Made by a program: the position numbers and the translations under genes. The notes beneath the pieces are model-generated. The model worked only from the letters and a program-made list of their open reading frames with translations, was not told the DNA's origin and ran no database searches. Positions 14,605-20,834 of a stretch of DNA of 25,310 nt are shown one piece after another (the first letter of the stretch is position 1; each line of letters opens with the position of its first letter). This DNA is from an uncultured Eubacteriales bacterium (GTDB taxonomy: Bacteria > Bacillota > Clostridia > Oscillospirales > Oscillospiraceae): positions 1-25,310 of the forward strand of contig USMI01000013.1 in the NCBI GenBank assembly GCA_900555735.1, read 5' to 3'.

Positions 14605-15651
14605 TCAGCGCTTGCCTTTCAGGGCATTGACGGCGGCGCGCAGCGCATCCACATTTTCCTGCTTTGTGGCCCAGCTGCCGCAGAAACGGACGCCGGAGTG
14701 GGTCTCGTCTACCCGCGTCCAATACTCATAGCCAAACTCCTTGCCCAGAATGGCCAGCTCTTCGTCGGGAATGATCGGATACTGCTGGTTGGTGGGAGAA
14801 TCGAACAGCAGCGGATAGCCGTTGGAAACAAAAATATCCCGGATCTGGAATGCCATATCGATGGCATTGCGGGCGATCTTGAAGTACAGATCGTCGGTAA
14901 ACAGGGTGTCGAACTGGATGCCCAGCAGACGGCCCTTGGCCAGCATACCGCCCCGCTGCTTCATCATGAAGCGGAAATCCTTCTTCAATGCCGGGTTCAT
15001 AATGACCACAGCCTCACCAAACAGCGCACCCACCTTGGTGCCGCCGATGTAGAACACATCGCACAGCCGGGCCAGCTCCGGCAGGGTAATGTCGTTGGCG
15101 TCGCACACAAGGCCATAGCCCAGACGTGCGCCGTCGATGAACAGGGGCAGGCCGTAGGCGCGGCAGATATCGTAGATAGCGGTCAGCTCTGCCTTGCTGT
15201 ACAGCATACCGGTCTCGGTGGGCTGGGAGATGTAAACCATGCCGGGCTGAACGATATGCTCGGTGGATTCATCGTGCTTGTGCCACTCTACATAGTCGGC
15301 GATCTGCTGGGCAGTGATCTTGCCGTCATTGGTGGGCAGGGTGATGACCTTGTGGCCGGTGGACTCGATGGCGCCGGTCTCATGGCAGTTGATATGGCCG
15401 CTGACGGCGGACAGCACGCCCTGCCAGGGACGCAGGATCGAAGCGATGACGGTGGTATTGGTCTGGGTGCCGCCCACAAGGAAATGCACATCGGCATCAG
15501 GCGCATGGCAGGCGGCCTTGATCTTCTCGCGGGCCGCGGCGCAGATCTCATCCTCACTGTAACCGATGGTCTGCATCATATTAGTCTGGGCCAGACGCTC
15601 CATAATAGCGCTGTGAGCGCCCTCCAGATAGTCACTGTTGAAATAGATCAT
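14605..15651 (-). CDS. Threonine aldolase family PLP-dependent lyase
   Basis: A 348-residue fold-type I PLP enzyme of the beta-eliminating lyase/threonine aldolase family. Landmarks: NSDYLEGAH at the start, phosphate-binding GGTQTN (60-65), the aromatic-stacking His region HINCHETGAIE (86-96), FIDGARLGYG (171-180) with the PLP-binding Asp, and the Schiff-base lysine K206 in YIGGTKVGALFGEA. These enzymes split L-threonine or L-allo-threonine into glycine and acetaldehyde. The exact amino-acid specificity cannot be read. AAAGGAG precedes the ATG. It has its own promoter and tandem terminators. Confidence 0.92.
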   Translation of the reverse strand: MIYFNSDYLEGAHSAIMERLAQTNMMQTIGYSEDEICAAAREKIKAACHAPDADVHFLVGGTQTNTTVIASILRPWQGVLSAVSGHINCHETGAIESTGHKVITLPTNDGKITAQQIADYVEWHKHDESTEHIVQPGMVYISQPTETGMLYSKAELTAIYDICRAYGLPLFIDGARLGYGLVCDANDITLPELARLCDVFYIGGTKVGALFGEAVVIMNPALKKDFRFMMKQRGGMLAKGRLLGIQFDTLFTDDLYFKIARNAIDMAFQIRDIFVSNGYPLLFDSPTNQQYPIIPDEELAILGKEFGYEYWTRVDETHSGVRFCGSWATKQENVDALRAAVNALKGKR

Positions 15652-15685
15652 GACGGATACTCCTTTGCAACGTTTTCCTGAGGCT

Positions 15686-15714
15686 ATTCTATCTCATTTA
15701 CCCCACCAAGTAAA
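15686..15714 (-). promoter_or_regulatory. Promoter of the threonine aldolase gene
   Basis: On the minus strand TTTACT (15714 to 15709), a 17-nt spacer and TAGAAT (15691 to 15686). Confidence 0.7.
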
Positions 15715-15733
15715 GGGAAATTTCCGATACAGC

Positions 15734-15762
15734 TTGCAAATCCCGACGCAATCTGCTACAAT
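15734..15762 (+). promoter_or_regulatory. Promoter of the sortase gene
   Basis: TTGCAA (15734-15739), a 17-nt spacer and TACAAT (15757-15762) with an extended TGC in front. The start site is near 15769, just ahead of the AAGGAGG at 15775-15781. Confidence 0.75.
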
Positions 15763-15789
15763 GGCAAAGATGACAAGGAGGCTTGTTAG

Positions 15790-16689
15790 ATGAACAATTC
15801 AAGAAACGATAATTACCGTGACTATCCCGAAGGCGGCAAGCGCGTCAGCGGCGGCCAACGCAGCGCCGGCCAGCGCAGCGAGGGACAGCCCCGCCGCAGA
15901 AGAAGGAGAAAAAAGAGCAAGGCGCTGTACTATGTGATCCTGTTGGTGCTGGTGGGTATTCTGGTGTTCTCCGCTGTGAAGATCATCAGCTACTTCAAAG
16001 AGCAGGCCGCAGCGGCCGACGCGCAGAACGGCGTGATCTCCGACTACACAAAGCCAAGCGGCGATCAGGATAACACCAACACGCCAGACAGCAACGACGA
16101 CGATAAAAACAGCGACGGTCAAACAAAGCTTGACGATGAAACGATCGATGTGGATTTCGACAAGCTGTGCGCCGACTATCCCGATGTGGTGGGATATATC
16201 TATGCGGCGAACACGAAGATCCAGCATGCGATCCAGTACGGCAAGGGCAATGAGTATTACCTGAGCCATGACCTGTACGGCAACAGCAACAGCAACGGCA
16301 GCATTTTCATTGAACAGGTCAACAGCAGCAGCTTCTCCGACAACAACACCATCATCTACGGTCACAACATGAAGACCGGTATGATGTTTGCCGGTCTGCG
16401 GAACTATCATACGGATAAGGGTTACTACGCCGCCCATCCGTACATGTATATCTATACGCCTACCCAGAACTACAAGCTGCAGCTGTTCGCGGGCTTTGTC
16501 TGCGAGCATGATGACGAGGTCTACAACACCTCTCTGACGCAGTCTCAGCTGGAGGCGATGGCTGCGAAATCCGACTTCAAGTCCAGCTACGGCATTCCCA
16601 CCGGAAAGACGGTGACGCTGTCCACCTGCTCCTATGAGTTCTCCGATGCCCGTTATGTGGTCGTTGGCGAGCTGGTCCCCATTGATTGA
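15790..16689 (+). CDS. srtB: Class B sortase
   Basis: A 299-residue membrane-bound cysteine transpeptidase. The N-terminal tail is Gly/Ser/Arg-rich with a run of Arg/Lys (35-44), then one membrane segment (about 46-63), an acidic Asn/Asp-rich linker (about 80-120) and the sortase domain. The catalytic triad is visible: H192 in YGHNM, C280 in TLSTC and R288 in DARYVV. PDVVGYIY and GSIFIE are class B landmarks. It would join a surface protein with an NPxTN-like signal to peptidoglycan. No sortase substrate gene is next to it, so its target must be elsewhere. It is monocistronic, with a strong promoter and a 21-bp hairpin terminator. Confidence 0.93.
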   Translation: MNNSRNDNYRDYPEGGKRVSGGQRSAGQRSEGQPRRRRRRKKSKALYYVILLVLVGILVFSAVKIISYFKEQAAAADAQNGVISDYTKPSGDQDNTNTPDSNDDDKNSDGQTKLDDETIDVDFDKLCADYPDVVGYIYAANTKIQHAIQYGKGNEYYLSHDLYGNSNSNGSIFIEQVNSSSFSDNNTIIYGHNMKTGMMFAGLRNYHTDKGYYAAHPYMYIYTPTQNYKLQLFAGFVCEHDDEVYNTSLTQSQLEAMAAKSDFKSSYGIPTGKTVTLSTCSYEFSDARYVVVGELVPID

Positions 16690-16695
16690 CAAAAT

Positions 16696-16740
16696 ACAAG
16701 GAAGAAGCGCCTGTGCGATGCACAGGCGCTTCTTCCTTGT
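16696..16740. terminator. 21-bp hairpin terminator between the sortase and glycosyltransferase genes
   Basis: Perfect 21-bp arms, running inward from ACAAGGAAG to CTGTGC, enclose loop GAT. It begins 7 bases after the sortase stop and also lies downstream of the convergent glycosyltransferase gene. Confidence 0.8.
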
Positions 16741-16775
16741 TGGGGATAAAAAGGATATGATAGACGTTTCCGTTC

Positions 16776-17918
16776 TCAGGCATAGCGTTCTTCATGGGGG
16801 ATCGCCGCCTTTTGACCGTGCATAAGGCGGCATATCCGCCGGGCAGGCGTTTCAGCATCCGGACGGCGGATCGCCGCGGACATCTGCCGCAGGCGCTCCG
16901 AATCGGCCAGCAGCGCCATAGCGGTATCCGCCAGCAGCTTGGGCGTCTTAGCGGTGACCGCGCCGCCTTGCCGCAGGAAAAAGTCAAGATTGTGGCCCTC
17001 ACAGCCAGCCACGGTATCCATCAGCACCATAGGCAGGCCGCAGGCGGCGGCTTCGGTGGTGCTCAGGCCGCCGGGCTTGGTCAGGAATACATCGGCACTG
17101 TGCATCAGCTGCGGCACGTTGTGTACCATGCCGTGAATATGGAGCTGCCGGTTTCCGGCATAGTGCTTTTGCAGCTTGCCGTACAGCTCCTCGTTGGCGC
17201 CGCAGACGACCGTCAGCTCCTGCTCCGGCGTCAGGCGGATGGCAAGCTCCTCCGTCAGCTCCCGGATCGGGCCGCAGCCGATGCTGCCGCACATCATCAG
17301 GATGTGCTGGTGATCGGTGGGGATGCCCAGCTCCGCCTTGGCGGCGGCTTTGTCGGTGAAGCGGTAAAACGCCGGTTTCACGGGAATACCGCTGGCCACC
17401 AGCTTTTCACGGGGTACGCCGCAGGCGGCAAACTCATCCTTCAGCGTCTCATTCGGAATAAAGTAGTAGTCCAACGCGGAATCCTCCACGCTGGGACTGC
17501 ATGTGTAGTCTGTGGCCGCAAAGCCGGTAAGAAGCGGCATGGGGTGCCGCTCCAGCATGGCCGTTACCGCCAGCGCCGGGAAAACATGGGTACAGATGAC
17601 AGCATCGTAATCCCCGGCGCAGATAAAGCGATACAGCCGCTCAGAGCCGGAGGTCAGATAGCGGTAAACGGTGGTCCCTTCCCGGAACAGCGAGGTGCGG
17701 TTCTCCACATTGCGGTAGCCCGCGCCGTACAGCTTCGGCGCGTGACGGTAAATGCGGGAGTGCCAGTCGGCAATAAAGCGTGAGGCATGCTTGGAGATGA
17801 ATTGCAGCGCTTCTACGATCTCACATTCCTCTCCCCGATCCAGATACGCTTCCTGTATGGCCTTGGCGCAGGAGTTATGCCCCTCGCCCGTATTGCAGCT
17901 CAGTATCAGCGTGCGCAT
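16776..17918 (-). CDS. UgtP/MGDG-synthase-like glycosyltransferase
   Basis: A 380-residue GT-B glycosyltransferase of family GT28. The N-terminal MGDG-synthase signature GEGHNS (11-16) and the sugar-nucleotide-binding LTKPGGLSTTEA (279-290) are clear; between them are FAATDYTCSP, and CGSIGCGPIRE at the start of the C-terminal domain. Relatives add glucose or galactose to diacylglycerol to form membrane glycolipids, the anchor for lipoteichoic acid. Here the lipid acceptor is unknown. The ATG at 17918 has AGGAAGGT upstream and overlaps the upstream CrtO-like gene by 44 bases, so the two are translationally linked. Together they suggest a glycosylated and then acylated lipid. Confidence 0.88.
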   Translation of the reverse strand: MRTLILSCNTGEGHNSCAKAIQEAYLDRGEECEIVEALQFISKHASRFIADWHSRIYRHAPKLYGAGYRNVENRTSLFREGTTVYRYLTSGSERLYRFICAGDYDAVICTHVFPALAVTAMLERHPMPLLTGFAATDYTCSPSVEDSALDYYFIPNETLKDEFAACGVPREKLVASGIPVKPAFYRFTDKAAAKAELGIPTDHQHILMMCGSIGCGPIRELTEELAIRLTPEQELTVVCGANEELYGKLQKHYAGNRQLHIHGMVHNVPQLMHSADVFLTKPGGLSTTEAAACGLPMVLMDTVAGCEGHNLDFFLRQGGAVTAKTPKLLADTAMALLADSERLRQMSAAIRRPDAETPARRICRLMHGQKAAIPHEERYA

Positions 17919-18390
17919 GGGTGACCTTCCTTTCCTGTTTCCGTTGCTGTAAAGTCAATAGTCTTTCCAGTCTTGGGCGGTTGTACCGCTGAATGATGAT
18001 GAAGGGCAAATTGCCCAGCAGGATATAGACGATGGTGACCGCAATGCCGCCCAAGCCGGGCCAGATGGCGAGGCAGGCAAGCCCCGTCACCGACAGCAGC
18101 ATGTGGATGAGCTCCGCCACGCAGGTCTCCTGGATCATGCGGGGCAGGTCGCTGAAGGTCTCTGCCGTCAGCTTTTTCGCAGGCATCAGCCCCGGAAGAA
18201 TCCGGCTCATGTCTGGCACACGGCTCTGCCACTCCTTTACACGGAGGACGCGGAACAGCTTTTGCTCCTTGGGTGAGCAGCGATAGGGAAAGGCGTCGCC
18301 GCGAAACCATTGCTTGGGCAGCAGCCGTCCCAGCAGAAATGCGGCGATTCCGGTAACCGCCAGATATAGGGCGCAGCGCAGAAATTTCAC
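17875..18390 (-). CDS. CrtO-like (glycosyl-diaponeurosporenoate acyltransferase family) membrane protein
   Basis: A 171-residue protein with membrane segments at about 5-22, 94-112 and 114-134. It shares the pattern of staphylococcal CrtO: RVLRVKEWQSRVPD, ETCVAELIH (88-96) and the conserved NLPFIIIQRYNRPRL (127-141). CrtO attaches a fatty acid to the sugar of a carotenoid glycoside. No carotenoid genes are in view, and the 44-base overlap with a glycolipid-type glycosyltransferase suggests it acylates that enzyme's product. The start is GTG at 18390, with GGGAAGGGGG upstream. The promoter carries the same spaced boxes as the neighbouring two-component operon. Confidence 0.8.
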   Translation of the reverse strand: MKFLRCALYLAVTGIAAFLLGRLLPKQWFRGDAFPYRCSPKEQKLFRVLRVKEWQSRVPDMSRILPGLMPAKKLTAETFSDLPRMIQETCVAELIHMLLSVTGLACLAIWPGLGGIAVTIVYILLGNLPFIIIQRYNRPRLERLLTLQQRKQERKVTHAHADTELQYGRGA

Positions 18391-18436
18391 AGTATGGTCC
18401 CCCTTCCCTCGTGTCTAGTGTTCCATTTTTTCCACC

Positions 18437-18495
18437 ATTTTAAAAGGAAAGCTGCAACAAAACCTCAATTCAACATCAAGCTTTGTTGAACTTTC
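18437..18495 (-). promoter_or_regulatory. Promoter with three 11-bp-spaced response-regulator-like boxes
   Basis: On the minus strand a -10-like TAAAAT (18442 to 18437) lacks a good -35. On the plus strand CCTCAATTCAA, CATCAAGCTTT and GTTGAACTTTC lie in tandem at 18463, 18474 and 18485. The core TCAAN repeats every 11 bp, and the first core is 23 bases from the -10. This spacing and phase are the same as at the promoter of the neighbouring response-regulator gene. Confidence 0.55.
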
Positions 18496-18500
18496 CGCGC

Positions 18501-18540
18501 AAAAAAGTATCCCGGTCACTGCAGACCGGGATACTTTTTT
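18501..18540 (-). terminator. Terminator of the two-component operon
   Basis: Perfect 17-bp arms (GTATCCCGGTC flanked by an A6/T6 tract) surround a 6-nt loop. It follows the kinase stop by 2 bases and ends in T6 leftward. Confidence 0.85.
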
Positions 18541-18542
18541 GC

Positions 18543-19571
18543 TTATAAGGGCAGCCGCACTGTGAAGCGGCATCCGGCTTCCGGAAGGTTTTCCAGCGTG
18601 ACCGTGCCGCCGCTGAACTCCACGATCTTCTTGACCAGCGGAAGTCCCAGACCGTTGCCGTCCATCACATGGGAGTTGTCACTCTGATAGAACTTGTGGA
18701 AGATACGCTCCTGCTCCTCCGGCGCGACGCCGGGGCCGTTGTCGTCGATGGTAAACACGGCAGTCCCCTCCACCTGCCGCAGCCGCAGCGCGATCATGCC
18801 GCCCTGCGGGTCAAACTTGATGGCGTTGTCGATCAGGTTGCTCCACACATGGAGCAGCAGGCTCTCATAGCCGCTGTATGAGATCTTGTCCAGCTCCACG
18901 TCGAAGTCAATGTCCTTTTCTGTCCATTTCTGCTCCAGCGCCACGATGGCCTGCCGCACCTGCTCATCAAGGCGGAAAACCGTGCGCTGCGGATGGATGG
19001 ACTGGTTGTTGATCTTGGACAGCAGCAGGATATTGCCGGTCAGCGTGGAGAGCCTGTGGGTGTTGAACAGGATCTTTTCAATGTACGCATCCTGCTCGTC
19101 CTGCGACTGCTGGTGATCCTGCAGCAGCGAGGCATAGCCCTCGATGGCGTTGATGGGCGTTTTGAACTCGTGGGACACATTGGAGATAAAATCGGTTTGC
19201 AGCGTCTCTGTGGCGGCCAGCTCCTTGACCATCAGGTTGAAGCTGTCATAGATGTCGTTGACATCCTTCAGCCTGCTGCGGCATTGAGCCGTTACCTGAA
19301 AGTTGCCGTCGGCCACCTCTTTCATGGCCTTGCCCAGTTGGGTGATGGGATCGATGAAGAACCAGGTGATGAACTTGGTGATGGCGCCGCCCACCACGAT
19401 ACTGAACAGGATAGCCCACACGAAGATGGGGATGCTGAGCGTAACGCCCAGCCAGCGCCGCAGAAGCCAGCCCGCCAGCTCCGACAGCAGCACCACCACG
19501 ACGAACTCCGCCATGCAGATCAGGAAAAATTTCACCCGCAGCGTGACCCTCGGGGTAAGCTCCTTTTTCAC
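18543..19571 (-). CDS. Sensor histidine kinase (HAMP, HisKA, HATPase)
   Basis: A 342-residue sensor. Two membrane helices (about 13-37 and 48-70) are separated by only about ten residues, then a HAMP region (about 70-122), the phospho-acceptor H134 in NVSHEFKTPINAIEGY and a catalytic domain with N box NLIDNA (245-250), DDNGPG (276-281), the F box HKFYQSD and GNGLGL (305-310). With almost no extracellular loop, the signal is probably sensed in or at the membrane, as in BceS/LiaS-like kinases. Start ATG and response-regulator stop overlap by 4 bases (ATGA). The neighbouring acyltransferase/glycosyltransferase operon is a likely target. Confidence 0.93.
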   Translation of the reverse strand: MKKELTPRVTLRVKFFLICMAEFVVVVLLSELAGWLLRRWLGVTLSIPIFVWAILFSIVVGGAITKFITWFFIDPITQLGKAMKEVADGNFQVTAQCRSRLKDVNDIYDSFNLMVKELAATETLQTDFISNVSHEFKTPINAIEGYASLLQDHQQSQDEQDAYIEKILFNTHRLSTLTGNILLLSKINNQSIHPQRTVFRLDEQVRQAIVALEQKWTEKDIDFDVELDKISYSGYESLLLHVWSNLIDNAIKFDPQGGMIALRLRQVEGTAVFTIDDNGPGVAPEEQERIFHKFYQSDNSHVMDGNGLGLPLVKKIVEFSGGTVTLENLPEAGCRFTVRLPL

Positions 19572-20239
19572 AGCTTCACCACCTTATAGCCCACGCCCCG
19601 CATGGTGACGATCTTGAAATCCGGATTGTCCCTGAACCGTTCCCGCAGGCGTCCAATGTGAACGTCCACCGTATGGGTGTCCGTTTCGGAGCTGTAACCC
19701 CAGATATCATCCATCAGCTGCTGGCGTGTGAAGATGCGGCCGGGAAAGGAAACCATTTTGTAGAGCAGCATGAACTCCTTCTGGGGCAGCGTCATGGTCT
19801 CCTTATCGGTGTGGACGGACAGGGAGTCACACTCCAGCACCGTGCCGCCGATGACCTGCCGCCGCTCGTTGGCCATCTGCGCCCGACGCAGCAGCGCCCC
19901 CACCCGCAGCACCATCTCGTTGATGTTGACGGGCTTCACCATATAGTCGTCGCTGCCGGAGAGAAAGCCCAAACGCATGTCGTCAAAGGCGTCCTTGGCG
20001 GTAATCATCATGACAGGCGTGGTCATGCCCGCCTCCCGCAGCGCACTGACCAGCTGATAGCCGTCCATCTTCGGCATCATGATATCGGATATAATGAGAT
20101 CGTAATAGCTGGTATCAAGGGCGTGCAGCGCTTCCTCACCATTGGAGACGCCGACAACGCTGTATCCGTTTTTGGTCAGCACATGCTGAAACAGCTGCCG
20201 CAGCTCGCGGTCATCCTCCGCGATCAATATTTTAAACAT
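19568..20239 (-). CDS. OmpR/PhoB-family response regulator
   Basis: A 223-residue regulator. The receiver domain (1-115) has the acidic pocket E8-D9-D10, phospho-acceptor D52 in DIMMPKMDG, the Thr in MITAKD and a conserved Lys in MVKPV. The C-terminal winged helix (about 130-223) includes LPQKEFMLL, FTRQQLMDDIWG, TVDVHIGRLRERF and MRGVGYKV. Such regulators bind direct repeats spaced 11 bp apart as head-to-tail dimers; exactly such repeats lie upstream of this gene and of the CrtO-like operon, suggesting autoregulation. AGGAGG precedes the ATG. Confidence 0.95.
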   Translation of the reverse strand: MFKILIAEDDRELRQLFQHVLTKNGYSVVGVSNGEEALHALDTSYYDLIISDIMMPKMDGYQLVSALREAGMTTPVMMITAKDAFDDMRLGFLSGSDDYMVKPVNINEMVLRVGALLRRAQMANERRQVIGGTVLECDSLSVHTDKETMTLPQKEFMLLYKMVSFPGRIFTRQQLMDDIWGYSSETDTHTVDVHIGRLRERFRDNPDFKIVTMRGVGYKVVKL

Positions 20240-20271
20240 GGGAACCTCCTGTATCGGCTGTTTTCCGAATT

Positions 20272-20330
20272 AGTATACCATAAATATCATAGCGGCACAT
20301 CAACTTTTCTTCAACCGTACCTCAACTTTT
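20272..20330 (-). promoter_or_regulatory. Autoregulated promoter of the response regulator: three TCAAC boxes at 11-bp period
   Basis: On the plus strand CATCAACTTTT, CTTCAACCGTA and CCTCAACTTTT lie end to end from 20298 to 20330, with TCAAC at 20300, 20311 and 20322. Leftward, an extended -10 TGGTATACT ends at 20272, and no good -35 is present. The proximal box abuts the -35 position, as expected for activation by an OmpR/PhoB regulator. Confidence 0.7.
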
Positions 20331-20344
20331 ATTGAGAAAACAAC

Positions 20345-20374
20345 AAAGGGGAGAGGATCGCTCCTCTCCCCTTT
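20345..20374 (-). terminator. Terminator after the 101-aa gene
   Basis: Perfect 13-bp arms AAAGGGGAGAGGA and complement with loop TCGC, followed leftward by a T-rich tail. It also separates this gene from the response-regulator promoter. Confidence 0.75.
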
Positions 20375-20384
20375 TTGCGATGGT

Positions 20385-20690
20385 TCAGATCTTCTTTACG
20401 GAGATGTCGCAGATCTGGACATTGACGCCCTTTTTCTCCGCCAGTGCCGAGACCTTCTCCACGATCAGACTGCGCTTCTTCGCGGCCATATCCGCCACAA
20501 ACCGGTCCCGCTCGTCCTGATCCTTTTTGTCGAGGAATTTGTGGGCCATACGCAGCAGCTCCTCCTGCTTCCACGCAAGCCGGCCCACCAGCCCCTTTCT
20601 GGTTCTGAGCTTTTTGGCCACCGCCGGCACCACCAGATCCACCACACCGTCATAATCCAGATCTGAGATCAAGAGCTTCACTTCCAGCAT
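20385..20690 (-). CDS. Unrecognised 101-aa protein
   Basis: I do not recognise this small cytoplasmic protein. It begins with a short beta-like stretch (MLEVKLLISDLDYDGVVDLV), then is mostly helical and rich in Lys, Arg, Glu and Asp, with two likely amphipathic helices (about 35-65 and 66-88), and ends in a short beta-like tail (VNVQICDISVKKI). There is no cysteine cluster, membrane segment or nucleotide motif. It is a genuine gene: AAGGGGAG lies upstream of the ATG, with a good promoter ahead and a terminator behind. It is monocistronic between pckA and the two-component operon. Confidence 0.8.
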   Translation of the reverse strand: MLEVKLLISDLDYDGVVDLVVPAVAKKLRTRKGLVGRLAWKQEELLRMAHKFLDKKDQDERDRFVADMAAKKRSLIVEKVSALAEKKGVNVQICDISVKKI

Positions 20691-20724
20691 ATATTTCTCC
20701 CCTTTTCATCGTATTTTCTTCTTA

Positions 20725-20753
20725 AAAGTACCATATATGCACAGTTCTGTCAA
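20725..20753 (-). promoter_or_regulatory. Promoter of the 101-aa gene
   Basis: On the minus strand a perfect TTGACA (20753 to 20748), a 17-nt spacer and TACTTT (20730 to 20725). Confidence 0.65.
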
Positions 20754-20766
20754 TGTTTTCCCACAG

Positions 20767-20801
20767 AAAAATACCGGAAGCCGACAGCTTCCGGTATTTT
20801 T
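20767..20801 (-). terminator. Terminator of pckA
   Basis: Perfect 15-bp arms (AAAAATACCGGAAGC and complement) with a 5-nt loop, ending in TTTTT leftward, about 33 bases after the pckA stop. Confidence 0.85.
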
Positions 20802-20834
20802 GTTCAGTATTGCCTGATACGCAGCGCGTGATCC

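Noticed and set aside
15663..15685. Possible cre site in the threonine aldolase leader (GCAACGTTTTCC region)
   Set aside because: The central AACGTT is present but several fixed cre positions are missing in either orientation.
16794..17783. A 329-codon plus-strand frame opposite the glycosyltransferase
   Set aside because: Antisense shadow of a GT28 protein with clear motifs; no start signal and no recognisable domain.
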